Below are positions 52,723-61,266 of a stretch of 64,000 nucleotides of DNA, in pieces. The notes beneath the pieces are model-generated. The model had not been told where the DNA came from, ran no database searches, and was given only the letters and a program-made list of their open reading frames with translations. The stretch comes from Kiritimatiellia bacterium (lineage in GTDB: Bacteria > Verrucomicrobiota > Kiritimatiellia > CAIQIC01 > JAGNIJ01): positions 1-64,000 of the forward strand of contig JAGNIJ010000004.1 of the NCBI GenBank assembly GCA_018001225.1, in the 5' to 3' direction. A program made the translations under genes and the position numbers. Positions within the stretch are counted from its first letter, which is position 1. The number at the start of each line of letters is the position of its first letter.

Positions 52723-54368
52723 CCCGATCCCCCGCCCCCGGCCGCCGAAACGAGACGGAAGAGCCCCCGCCCGTCCGGCAATGTCCGCACCTTGTCCAAC
52801 CGCGCCTCCCGCCCGGCGTGCTCGCGCAGCCAGGCCGCGATGATGTCCCCGAAGTTCTCGTTGAAAAGGATAAACAAGATTTCCGGATTATCAACTGCGC
52901 GCGGGAGCACCTCGGCGCCGCGGGCCAGCCCGTGCCGGTCCAGCACGGCGTAGAACAGCGGTGAAAACGTCGCCCAGCCGGCGGGCAGGATGTTCTCGGG
53001 GTACGACCGGCGCGCGCGCAACGGATGCATGGCCTCGAGGCGCAGGCCGATCGCGGGTTCGGTCACGAACAGCGTGGACGCCGGATACGCCCGGAGGACC
53101 GCGGCGCTTTCGTCCAGGATCGCGCGGTCCGCGCGGTTCTGCCGGCTCCAGGCCGCCGCCTCCGCGATCCAGGGGACGGCCACCGCCAGGACGGCCGCCC
53201 ACCCCAGCGCGCCCTCGACGCGCCCGGCCTTGCGCGGCGGGGCCCCGGCGGCCAGGAACACGAGCGCCGAGGCCGCGGCCAGGAACGAGGGCGCGCCGAC
53301 GCGCGGGGGAAACCGGTACAGCAGCGCGACGCCCAGCATGATCGCCAGCGCGTACGCGGCGTACGCCAGCCGCCGGCCCCGCCGGTCCGACAGGCGGCAG
53401 GCCGCCAGCAGAGCCAGGCCCAGCAACAGCAAGTGGCGGCGGTAGCGCGTCCAGAAAACCCGCAGGCCCTCCGCGGCGTAGCCGGGCGGCGCGCGGCGGG
53501 CGAGATCGGTACGCGCCACGATCTCCTCGAAGCGCGCCCGCGTGAAGATCTCCTCGTCGAAGAAGAACCAGTGGGTCAGCGCGCGGTAGTCGTTCGCGGA
53601 CCAGTCCACGGCCGCCCACAAGGCGGCGTTGTTCGTGTTCGCCTGGGCGACGGGGAAATCCATGAACCGGCCGCGGGCGAGGTTGTAGCCGGCGTACGCC
53701 CGGTACGCCGCGGGCACGAAGCGCGGGGCCGCGAGCGTGTTCAGCGCCACGGCCAGGACCAGCGGCGCCAGGAAGAACGGGACCCGGCGCGACGCCAGGC
53801 CCCGCCAGGCGACCGGCGCCGCCAGCAGCGCGACCAGGTAAAACCCGTCCACCCGCACCAGGTAGCTGCCGGCGAGCGCGCACCCGAGCGCGGCGGCGGC
53901 CGCGCGCGAAGGCGGGGCGCCCCGGCGCGAATACCAGGCCAGCAGCGCGTTGACGCCCAGCATCATGCTCGCGGAGTTGAAGCTCACGCGGAGCAGAAAC
54001 CCGGCATAGAAGGAAAGGTAGAGGACGCCCGCCGCCCGCTTCCAGCCTCGCGGCCCCGGCAGCGCGGCCAGCGCGGAGAGAAAGAGGCCGAGACTCGCCG
54101 CGTGCGCCAGGGCCAGCGAAAGGCCGTACCACGGGACCGCCGGCGCGAGGCGGTACAGCGCCAGCAGCATCTTACCGAACAACATGGAAATGAACGGCGC
54201 CTCGAACCCGCTCTCCAGGTTGCGCAGGATGCCGACGTCGTCGCTGATCAGGAACGCGGGATGCCCGAACGCCCACAGGCCGGCGACGAACAACAGGGCG
54301 CCCAGCCAGGGCCCGAACCGGGTCCAGGCCCGCGACGCGGGCCCGGCGCGAAATCCGGCGTCATTCAT
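52719..54368 (-). CDS. Polytopic membrane protein, GT-C glycosyltransferase-like
   Basis: A 549-residue protein with about ten membrane helices. An early acidic motif in the first loop, FLISDDVGILRNLESGF (about residue 38), is where GT-C enzymes place their catalytic acid. A C-terminal soluble domain (about 430-549) follows. It is coupled to the GT2 gene, which would supply a polyprenyl-linked sugar. No family can be named with confidence. It is divergent from the CapA-fusion gene with 86 bases between starts. Confidence 0.7.
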   Translation of the reverse strand: MNDAGFRAGPASRAWTRFGPWLGALLFVAGLWAFGHPAFLISDDVGILRNLESGFEAPFISMLFGKMLLALYRLAPAVPWYGLSLALAHAASLGLFLSALAALPGPRGWKRAAGVLYLSFYAGFLLRVSFNSASMMLGVNALLAWYSRRGAPPSRAAAAALGCALAGSYLVRVDGFYLVALLAAPVAWRGLASRRVPFFLAPLVLAVALNTLAAPRFVPAAYRAYAGYNLARGRFMDFPVAQANTNNAALWAAVDWSANDYRALTHWFFFDEEIFTRARFEEIVARTDLARRAPPGYAAEGLRVFWTRYRRHLLLLGLALLAACRLSDRRGRRLAYAAYALAIMLGVALLYRFPPRVGAPSFLAAASALVFLAAGAPPRKAGRVEGALGWAAVLAVAVPWIAEAAAWSRQNRADRAILDESAAVLRAYPASTLFVTEPAIGLRLEAMHPLRARRSYPENILPAGWATFSPLFYAVLDRHGLARGAEVLPRAVDNPEILFILFNENFGDIIAAWLREHAGREARLDKVRTLPDGRGLFRLVSAAGGGGSG

Positions 54369-54454
54369 CAGTACATCTTCCCGGCGCGCCCGCGCGGCGT
54401 CAACGCCATTCGGCCGCTTGCGACGCCTCCGCTTCCCTGTTATACGTGCCGCGC

Positions 54455-56518
54455 ATGAAGACCGGGGAGGTCCAACGGCCGAGGGTCTGCTGCCTGGGCG
54501 ACACGGTCCCGATCGGCCGGGCGGAAGCGGAAATACGGCGGCTGGGCGGGCCGGCCGCGGCGGGCCGGCTCTGGAATCCGGCGGGCCCGGCCGATGTCAT
54601 CTTCCTCAACCTCGAAGCGGCCGTCTGCCGCGCGTCCGTCCCCCGCGCCGACAAGCGCTACAACCTGCGGGCCGATCCGGCCGTGCTCGAGGCCTTCGAT
54701 CCGCGCGTCATCGCCGGCCTGGCGAACAACCATGTCATGGATTTTGGCGAGGCCGGATTGGCCGAAACCCTAGAGCAGTTGGATGCCCGCGGCCTTCGCC
54801 ACGTCGGGGCGGGCCGCAACCTGGACGAGGCCCGGCGGCCGGCCCTCGTCGACGTCCGCGGCCTGCCCCTGGCGTTCCTGGCGGCCGCCGACCCGCGCTT
54901 TAGCCCGGCGACCGACCGGTCGCCCGGCACGTTCCCCGCGATCCCGGAACTCCTGGCCGAGTCCATCGCGGAGGCCTGCAGGGAAGGCCGGACCGTGATC
55001 GTGGCCGTTCACGCGGGCATGGAATTCTCATCCGTTCCTTTCCCCGCGACGGTCCGCCTGGCCGACCGCTGCCTGGACGCCGGGGCGCGGCTCGTTGTCT
55101 TTCATCACGCGCATTGTCCGAGCGGGATACGGCAGGACGAACGCGGCCTGGTCCTGTTCGGCACCGGGAAGCACGTCTTTTCCGCGGGCGATTTCGCCGG
55201 CGGCCGCCGCCTGAAGGCCCGGCTCCTGCGTCCCGCGCGGCGCAGCGCCGCGTGGCTCGTGACCCTGCCCCGCCCGTCCTGCGAGTTGCACCCCTTCGTC
55301 ATCGGGGAGGACGGTTTGCCCGGCGAGCCGACGGAGGACGAGGCGCGTGCGATCCGGGACGAGGTCGCGCGGAATTCCCGCCGCCTGGCCCGCCCGCTCG
55401 CCCTCTCGGCCGCGCGGCTCCAGACGTTCCTGCGGCCCGCCTTTCTCGGGCTCAACGCGGAGGCCTACCGGGACATGCTCCGCCGGCACGGCCTCCGGCG
55501 CATGTGGGCCGCCCTGCGGGAAGGAGTGCGGGCGCAAGGCGCCGGTGAGCGCGTTCTCCCGGTCCTGCGCCGGCTTCTCTTCTGGCTCTTGCCGATCCTG
55601 ATCCTGGCCTTCATCTTCCGCCGGATCGATTGGCCCATGTTCCGCGTGAATTTCTCGCGGGCGGCGCCCGGCCTGGTGCTGCTCGGCCTGCTGTACTACC
55701 CGCTGGTGATCCTGGTCGGCGCGCTGCGCTGGCGGCTGCTCCTGAACCAGTTCGACCGGGCGCGGGTCGGATTCGGATTCGCGCTGAAGCACTACTGGAT
55801 CGGTCTGGCGCTCGGCCTGTTCGGCCCGGCCTCCATCGGGTGGGACGCGTACCGGCTGGTCGCGGCCGGGCGCCGCCTCGGTCGCTACGCGCCGGGCGCC
55901 GCCGCGATCGCCACGGAAAAACTCCTCGCGCTGGTCACGTGCGCGGGCCTGGTTGTCGGGCTGTACCCGCTGGTGCCCATCGAAACGGGGCCCGCGGCCC
56001 GGGCGGTACTGACGACCGCCTGCGCGCTGCTCGGGGCGGCCGGCCTGCTGTTCCTGGTCCTCGTCCTGGCCCGGCGCCGCCTCGACCGCCTCGTCGGCGC
56101 GCTGGCCGCCCGGCTGCTGCGGCGCGCGCCCGGCGCGGAACCCGCCTCGCTGATCGAGCCCGTGACCTCGTGGCGCCTGCTGCGGGGCACGCTGGCCCTG
56201 TCGCTGGCCAACCTGCTCATCGCGGCGCTGGGCAACCAGATCTTCTTCCGCGCCGTCGGCTGGCCGATCCCGTTTCTCGCCAACCTGTTCGTGCTGCCGG
56301 TGTTGATGTTCGTCTTCCTGCTGCCGATCTCGTTCGGGAGCCTGGGCATCCGCGAGGGCGCGTACATCCTGCTCTACGGCCTGTTCGGCGTGCCGCCGGA
56401 GACCGCGCTGCTGGTGAGTTTCTTCAACCTCGCGGGCCTGCTTTTCAACACGCTGATCGGCGGTATAGTAGTGGCCATGCACGGCACCCTGCGAAAAACG
56501 GAGGCCCGGCCTGCCTGA
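54455..56518 (+). CDS. Fusion of a CapA-like domain with a lysylphosphatidylglycerol-synthase-type membrane domain
   Basis: A 687-residue protein. Residues about 1-300 form a CapA/PgsA-like calcineurin-type domain: CCLGDTVPIGR, FLNLEAAVC, GLANNHVMDFGE, AVHAGMEFSS and FHHAHCPSGI. CapA proteins take part in poly-gamma-glutamate capsule production. Residues about 368-687 form six to eight membrane helices of the UPF0104/MprF flippase type (LRWRLLLNQF, GPASIGWDAYRL, LPISFGSLGIREGAYILL). The fusion of the two is unusual. The ATG at 54455 is preferred to a GTG at 54446. The next gene is an ATP-grasp ligase overlapping its 3' end. Confidence 0.82.
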   Translation: MKTGEVQRPRVCCLGDTVPIGRAEAEIRRLGGPAAAGRLWNPAGPADVIFLNLEAAVCRASVPRADKRYNLRADPAVLEAFDPRVIAGLANNHVMDFGEAGLAETLEQLDARGLRHVGAGRNLDEARRPALVDVRGLPLAFLAAADPRFSPATDRSPGTFPAIPELLAESIAEACREGRTVIVAVHAGMEFSSVPFPATVRLADRCLDAGARLVVFHHAHCPSGIRQDERGLVLFGTGKHVFSAGDFAGGRRLKARLLRPARRSAAWLVTLPRPSCELHPFVIGEDGLPGEPTEDEARAIRDEVARNSRRLARPLALSAARLQTFLRPAFLGLNAEAYRDMLRRHGLRRMWAALREGVRAQGAGERVLPVLRRLLFWLLPILILAFIFRRIDWPMFRVNFSRAAPGLVLLGLLYYPLVILVGALRWRLLLNQFDRARVGFGFALKHYWIGLALGLFGPASIGWDAYRLVAAGRRLGRYAPGAAAIATEKLLALVTCAGLVVGLYPLVPIETGPAARAVLTTACALLGAAGLLFLVLVLARRRLDRLVGALAARLLRRAPGAEPASLIEPVTSWRLLRGTLALSLANLLIAALGNQIFFRAVGWPIPFLANLFVLPVLMFVFLLPISFGSLGIREGAYILLYGLFGVPPETALLVSFFNLAGLLFNTLIGGIVVAMHGTLRKTEARPA

Positions 56519-57695
56519 CGGCCCATCCATCCTGATCCTCGGCGCGGGCATCTACCAGGTGCCGTTGATCCGGCAGGCGCGCGCCATGGGCCTGCACACC
56601 CTGGTCGCCAGCCGGCCCGGCCCCTATCCCGGCTTCGCGCTGGCCGACCGGGTCTTTCACGTGGACACGACCGACGCGGAAGCCGTGCTCAACGTCGCGC
56701 GGTCGGAAAAGATCGCGGGCATCTGCACCACGGGGACCGACGTCGCGCTCGCGGCGCTGGGCCGCGTCGCGGACGCGCTGGGTCTGCCCGGCCCTTCCGC
56801 GGCGGCGACGGCGATCGCCACGAACAAACTGCTCATGCGGCGGGCGGGCCGGCAGGCCGGCGTCCGGATGCCGGACTTCCGCGCCGTGCGGACGGCCGCG
56901 GAGGCGCGGACCGCCGCCCGGGAACTGGGCTACCCGGTCATGTTCAAGGCCGTGGACAGCTCGGGCAGCCGGGGTATCGTGAAGGTCGGCGGCCTCGACG
57001 ACGTGGAGCGCGCCGTCGCCAAGGTCCGCGCCGTGACCCGGCACGACGACTTTCTCGTCGAGCAGTTCATCGAGGGGACGGACTGCGGCGCGGAGGCGTT
57101 CGTCCAGCACGGGCGCGTGGTCTTTCTCCTGCCGACCGGCTGCACGGTGTTCGAGGGCGACGCCCACGTCCCCGTCGGGCACCACCTGCCGCACCCCGAG
57201 GGCCTGGCCCGGCTCGACGATATCCGCGACCAGGTCGAGCGCTGCGTGCGCGCGGCCGGCCTGGATCACTGCGCCATGAACTTCGATTTCATGCTCAACG
57301 GGGACGGCGTCCACGTGATCGAGTTCGGCGCGCGCGCCGGCGGAACCTGCCTGCCGGAGCTGGCCGGTCTGCACTGCGGCTTCAACTACTACGAGCAGAT
57401 ACTGCGCGCCGCCCTCGGCCTGGACACGGCGTTCGGCGCGCCCGCGGGCCCGGCCTGCGCCGCCGCCCTGCTCCTCGCGGACCGCGACGGCACGCTGCGC
57501 GAAATGAGCAACGGCCACGCGCCGGACCCCCGCACTGTGGACGTCGCCTTCGACTACCGGCCGGGCGACCGCGTGCGCCGCTTCCGGGTCGGGCCGGACC
57601 GCATCGGGCACCTGATCGTGAAGGGCGAGCGCCTCGACGAGGCGCGGGCCGACCTGGAACGCAAGCGTCGGGGCATCCGGATCGTCATCGAATGA
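56511..57695 (+). CDS. ATP-grasp ligase with a probable CTG start
   Basis: A 394-residue protein. The pre-ATP-grasp N-terminus begins ILILGAGIYQVPLIRQARAM, which needs a start upstream of the first GTG (56559). CTG at 56511 has GGAGG exactly 6 bases upstream and is the best start. The ATP-grasp fold shows ATNKLLMRRA, PVMFKAVDSSGSRGIVKV, DFLVEQFIEGTDCGAEAFV and INFDFMLNG-/VIEFGARAGG-like metal ligands (MNFDFML, HVIEFGARAGGTCLPEL). Such enzymes join a carboxylate to an amine or thiol. It overlaps the CapA-fusion gene by eight bases and the CapK-like gene by four. Confidence 0.85.
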   Translation: MPDGPSILILGAGIYQVPLIRQARAMGLHTLVASRPGPYPGFALADRVFHVDTTDAEAVLNVARSEKIAGICTTGTDVALAALGRVADALGLPGPSAAATAIATNKLLMRRAGRQAGVRMPDFRAVRTAAEARTAARELGYPVMFKAVDSSGSRGIVKVGGLDDVERAVAKVRAVTRHDDFLVEQFIEGTDCGAEAFVQHGRVVFLLPTGCTVFEGDAHVPVGHHLPHPEGLARLDDIRDQVERCVRAAGLDHCAMNFDFMLNGDGVHVIEFGARAGGTCLPELAGLHCGFNYYEQILRAALGLDTAFGAPAGPACAAALLLADRDGTLREMSNGHAPDPRTVDVAFDYRPGDRVRRFRVGPDRIGHLIVKGERLDEARADLERKRRGIRIVIE

Positions 57696-59020
57696 TCACC
57701 GACTTCAACCTCCGAACCTTTTTTCACCCCTGGCGCATCGCGCGACACCGCCGGTTCCTGGCCCGGGCCGAGCGTTTCACCCCGGAGCGGCTCCGGGCCT
57801 GGCAGGACGAACGCCTGCGCGCGCTCGTCCGCTACGCGTACGAGCAGGTGCCGTACTACCGCGATCTCTTCGACCGCGAGGGGCTCAAGCCCGGCGACAT
57901 CCGCGGCGCGCCGGACCTCGTGCGAATCCCGCCGCTGACCAAGGAGCTCGTCCGCGAGCGCGCCGCCGACCTGCGCTCGCGTGAATTCGCGCGGCTCGGC
58001 CCCGTCCCCGTCCGGACCAGCGGCTCGACGGGCACCCCCCTGACCTTCTACGCCGACCGCGGCCTGGCGGCCGCCAAGTTCGCGACTTTCTGGCGGGTCT
58101 GGAACTGGGCCGGCTACCGGCTCGGGCAGCGCTGGGCCCTGATCGCGGGCCCGGTGTTCGACGACGGCGTCCTCTTCCGGCGGGTGCGCGCGATGAACGC
58201 ACTGTACGTCTCCTCCTTCAACCTCACCGCCCAAACGGCGCGGCAAATCCTGGACGAACTGCTCCGCTTCCGGCCGGTCTTCCTGCGGGGCTATCCCTCG
58301 GCCCTCTATGAATTCAGCCGGTTCATCGACGACCCCGCCGCGCTCCGGCGGATCGGGATTCGCTCGATCTCGACGAACTCCGAAAACCTCCTGCCGTACC
58401 AGCGGGAGCAGATCGAAACCTCCTTCGGGTGCCGGGTGTTCGACGTGTACAGCCAGTGGGAACAGGTCTGCGTCATCGCGCAGTGCGGGCGCGGGGCCTA
58501 CCACCACCAGGCGGAGTACGGCCTCCTGGAATTGCTCGACGCGGAGGGGCGGCCCGTCGCGCCCGGCGAAACCGGCGAGCTCACGGGCACGTCGCTCTTC
58601 CACCGCGCCATGCCGCTGATCCGCTACCGCACCCGCGACCTGGCCCGGATCGGCCCGACGCCCTGCCCCTGCGGCCGCGCGCACACGGTCGTGGAAGCCA
58701 TCGACGGCCGCCTGGAGGACGTCGTGGTCACGCCCGACGGGCGCCGCGTGGGCCGGCTGGACGCCGCCTTCAAATTCAACCGGGGTTTCGATTTCGCCCA
58801 GGTCGTCCAGGACGCGCCGGACGGCCTTGTCGTGCGCCTCGTGCGCAACCCTTCCTTCCGGCCTGAAATCGTGGCCGAGGTGGAACGGCACCTGCGCGAC
58901 CGCGTGGGCCCGGCGCTGAAAATCCGTTTCGAGTTCCCGGACCGGATTGCCCCGGACGCCAACGGGAAGATCCGGTTCGTGGTCAACAAACAGCTTCACT
59001 CTCGCGCTTCGGAACAGTAA
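57692..59020 (+). CDS. CapK/PaaK-like adenylate-forming enzyme
   Basis: A 442-residue member of the phenylacetate-CoA ligase-like subfamily of adenylating enzymes. The P-loop is RTSGSTGTPLTFY. FLRGYPSALYEFSRF, ISTNSENLLPYQREQIE, FDVYSQWEQVCVIAQC, YRTRDLARI and DGRLEDVVVTPDGRRVG follow. CapK-type proteins of this subfamily occur in capsule loci and probably activate an acyl or amino acid for polymer decoration. It is coupled to the ATP-grasp gene by ATGA. C-terminal zinc-like CPCGR is present. Substrate unknown. Confidence 0.88.
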   Translation: MITDFNLRTFFHPWRIARHRRFLARAERFTPERLRAWQDERLRALVRYAYEQVPYYRDLFDREGLKPGDIRGAPDLVRIPPLTKELVRERAADLRSREFARLGPVPVRTSGSTGTPLTFYADRGLAAAKFATFWRVWNWAGYRLGQRWALIAGPVFDDGVLFRRVRAMNALYVSSFNLTAQTARQILDELLRFRPVFLRGYPSALYEFSRFIDDPAALRRIGIRSISTNSENLLPYQREQIETSFGCRVFDVYSQWEQVCVIAQCGRGAYHHQAEYGLLELLDAEGRPVAPGETGELTGTSLFHRAMPLIRYRTRDLARIGPTPCPCGRAHTVVEAIDGRLEDVVVTPDGRRVGRLDAAFKFNRGFDFAQVVQDAPDGLVVRLVRNPSFRPEIVAEVERHLRDRVGPALKIRFEFPDRIAPDANGKIRFVVNKQLHSRASEQ

Positions 59021-59034
59021 TACTGTTTCCAGCG

Positions 59035-59088
59035 CTGTAGCGGCGGCTCTATGAGCCGCCTGGGCGCCTCGCAGAGGCGCCACTACAG
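59035..59088. repeat. Complete CTGTAG/CTACAG two-hairpin repeat (54 bp)
   Basis: CTGTAG (59035-59040), hairpin GGCGGCTC-tat-GAGCCGCC (59042-59060), hairpin GGCGCCTC-gca-GAGGCGCC (59063-59081), CTACAG (59083-59088). All stems are perfect. This is the cleanest copy and defines the family. It lies inside an apparent operon, between the CapK-like and acyltransferase genes. Confidence 0.8.
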
Positions 59089-59111
59089 AAGAGTTTGTTT
59101 TCAGGCATCAT

Positions 59112-59675
59112 ATGTTCGGCTATTCCGACATCCTGTGGGAGTTTCGGCTGCTGTGCCGCCACGCGCGGTGGGCGCCGCTCCGCGCCGTGCTGGTCTGGTT
59201 GTACGACGCCCTCCAGTTTCTCGGCGGCGGATGGATTTCGCACGAGGCCGAGTTCGGCGGCAAGCCCTGCCTCCCGCACGGCATCCGGGGCGTGTTCGTG
59301 TCGCGGTACGCGCGGGTCGGGAGGAACTGCGTGATCTTCCAGCAGGTGACGATCGGCTCCAATCTCCTGCCCGATTCCGCCGGGCTCGGCGCGCCGGTCG
59401 TGGGCGACCAGTGTTATATCGGGGCGGGCGCGAAGATCGTCGGCCGCGTCACGGTCGGCGCGCGGTCCCGCATCGGGGCCAACGCGGTGGTGCGGGAATC
59501 CGTGCCGGAGAACGGCATCGCGATTGCCGGCGCGCCGGTGGTCGCCGCGAAGGAACCGCTCAACAATCGTTTCTACACGCGCCGGAAGGAACGCTGGCTC
59601 TTCTTCGACAACGGGCAATGGCTCGCGGAGCGAGACCCGGCCGTCCTCGAGCGGCTGAACAAGGCCTTCCCGTGA
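59112..59675 (+). CDS. Left-handed beta-helix acyltransferase, serine acetyltransferase-like
   Basis: A 187-residue hexapeptide-repeat protein. The N-terminal 60 residues are helical; then come repeats including RVGRNCVIFQQVTIGSN, VVGDQCYIGAGAKIVGRVTV and SRIGANAVVRESVPENGI. It resembles CysE-type and capsule O-acetyltransferases. In this cluster it more likely acetylates a sugar or amino sugar than serine. It lies 23 bases after a two-hairpin repeat, and its stop overlaps the next gene's GTG start. Confidence 0.85.
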   Translation: MFGYSDILWEFRLLCRHARWAPLRAVLVWLYDALQFLGGGWISHEAEFGGKPCLPHGIRGVFVSRYARVGRNCVIFQQVTIGSNLLPDSAGLGAPVVGDQCYIGAGAKIVGRVTVGARSRIGANAVVRESVPENGIAIAGAPVVAAKEPLNNRFYTRRKERWLFFDNGQWLAERDPAVLERLNKAFP

Positions 59676-60907
59676 ATACCGCCCGACTGACCGGCGTGCT
59701 CCTGCTCCTGGCGGCCGCCCAGGTCCTGCTCATGGCGCTATTCAGCCCCGGCGGCGCGCACCCGGACGAGGAACTGCACGTGACCACGGCCAGCTTCTTC
59801 CTCGACCGCTGGCTGCCGCCGGCGGCCGACGATCCGCTCGTGCCGGGCTATCTCGACCCCGAATACGGCACCTCGTACCTGCTCGCCTCGCCCCCGCAGA
59901 TCCTCTACCCGCTCGCGGCCAAAGCGGCGCGGCTGTCCGGGTTCAGCAGCCGATTCGCCCTCGGGCTGCGCCTGGGAAGCGTCGCCGGGTTCCTGGCCCT
60001 GGCGGCGGCCGCCTGGCGCCTCGCTCCACGCACCCTGCTGCCCGCCGTCTGCCTGCTCTGGACGCCGCAGGTCTGGTACACGTTCAGCTATTTCAACAGC
60101 GATGCGTTCCCGTTCTTCCTTTCCTTTCTCATCGCGCTGCTCGTCGCGGGACCGGGCCCGGCGGGCTGGCGGCGGGCCGCCCCGGCCGCCCTGCTCCTCG
60201 GCCTGCTGCTGCTCGCCAAGCACAACTACTGGCCCTTCGCCGTTTTCGCGGTGCTGTGCCTCGCGTGGCGGACCGGCCCGAAGCGGGCCCTCGCCGTCGC
60301 CGGCCTCGCCGCGGCCGTCGCGGCCCCCCTCCTCGTCCGCGACGCGGTGATCAACCGCTTCGAAAAGGAGGAGCGCAAGGCGGCGCTCCGGGAGGAGTAC
60401 GCGGCGGACGCCTTCAAGCCCAGCCGGATCGGGACGCCCGGCGCGTACGCGGGGCTCGCGCTGCGCGCCCAGGGCGTATCGCTGGCCGACATGCTCGCAC
60501 AGCGGCCCTGGGCGCGCCGGATCACGCGCAGCTTCGGCGGCGTGTACGGCCACATGAACATCCTGGCTCCGCCGGCCTACTACATCGTCCAGAATATTAT
60601 GTTCGGGTTCCTTTTCCTGGCCGCGGCGTTCACGTGGCGCGGTTGGACTTGGCCGCGGGGGGTCCTGCTGCTGATGGCCTCGGCGGCCGGGCTGGCCGTG
60701 GTGCTGATCGCCGCCCTGTTCTGCTGGATGTACGACTTCCAGCCCCAGGGCCGGTACCTCTTTCCCCTGCTGCCCACCGCCCTGCTGGCCGGGCTCGGGC
60801 TCTCGGAGCATGAGTCGCGGCGCATTCCCTGGTTCGTGCCCCTCGCCCTTTTTCTCCTCGCGTCCTATTCCTTTATAGGGGTCGGCCTCGGCCGCTTGTG
60901 GCCATGA
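59672..60907 (+). CDS. Polytopic membrane protein, GT-C glycosyltransferase-like
   Basis: A 411-residue protein starting at GTG 59672 (GTGA overlap with the preceding stop). It has about ten membrane helices; the first loop has GGAHPDEELHVTTASFF, with the acidic pair expected for a GT-C catalytic loop. SYFNSDAFPFFLSF and AKHNYWPFAVF resemble the PMT/ArnT-like folds of bacterial mannosyl and arabinosyl transferases. It probably adds a polyprenyl-linked sugar to the polymer made by this cluster. Overlaps the next small gene by ATGA. Confidence 0.75.
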   Translation: MNTARLTGVLLLLAAAQVLLMALFSPGGAHPDEELHVTTASFFLDRWLPPAADDPLVPGYLDPEYGTSYLLASPPQILYPLAAKAARLSGFSSRFALGLRLGSVAGFLALAAAAWRLAPRTLLPAVCLLWTPQVWYTFSYFNSDAFPFFLSFLIALLVAGPGPAGWRRAAPAALLLGLLLLAKHNYWPFAVFAVLCLAWRTGPKRALAVAGLAAAVAAPLLVRDAVINRFEKEERKAALREEYAADAFKPSRIGTPGAYAGLALRAQGVSLADMLAQRPWARRITRSFGGVYGHMNILAPPAYYIVQNIMFGFLFLAAAFTWRGWTWPRGVLLLMASAAGLAVVLIAALFCWMYDFQPQGRYLFPLLPTALLAGLGLSEHESRRIPWFVPLALFLLASYSFIGVGLGRLWP

Positions 60908-61266
60908 GATTCGGACGAGTCATCCTCCTGGCCTGCGGCTTGTGGGCAGCGGCCGCCCGCGCGGAAACGCCGGTCACGGGGACCTGGCAGGGCCGGGTGC
61001 TTTTCTTCCGCTTCTCGGTGCAGGCCGTGCAGTGGAGCACCAACGCGGCCGGTACCGCGGAAGTCCGCGGGCCGTTCGGAGGGCTGTACACCTATCACTT
61101 CAACGGCGCGGTCGAGAGCAACCGCCTGCACGGGACGCATCACTCGGGCCACCGGTTCGAGGGCGAACGGACCGCCGAGGATCGCATCTCTGGCCTGCTC
61201 ACCACGCGAAAGGGCCGCCGCGTTCGGCTGGATTTGCGGCGTCAGCCGGTCTCGTCGCCCCGCTGA
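60904..61266 (+). CDS. Small secreted protein
   Basis: A 120-residue exported protein with a clear signal peptide (residues 1-20, VILLACGLWAAAARA). The mature part is short, beta-rich and basic (GTWQGRVLFFRFSVQAVQW, GPFGGLYTYHFNGAVE, SGHRFEGERT), lipocalin- or avidin-like in feel but not assignable. It is coupled to the GT-C-like gene upstream, and its stop directly abuts the stop of the convergent secreted-protein gene. Confidence 0.7.
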   Translation: MRFGRVILLACGLWAAAARAETPVTGTWQGRVLFFRFSVQAVQWSTNAAGTAEVRGPFGGLYTYHFNGAVESNRLHGTHHSGHRFEGERTAEDRISGLLTTRKGRRVRLDLRRQPVSSPR

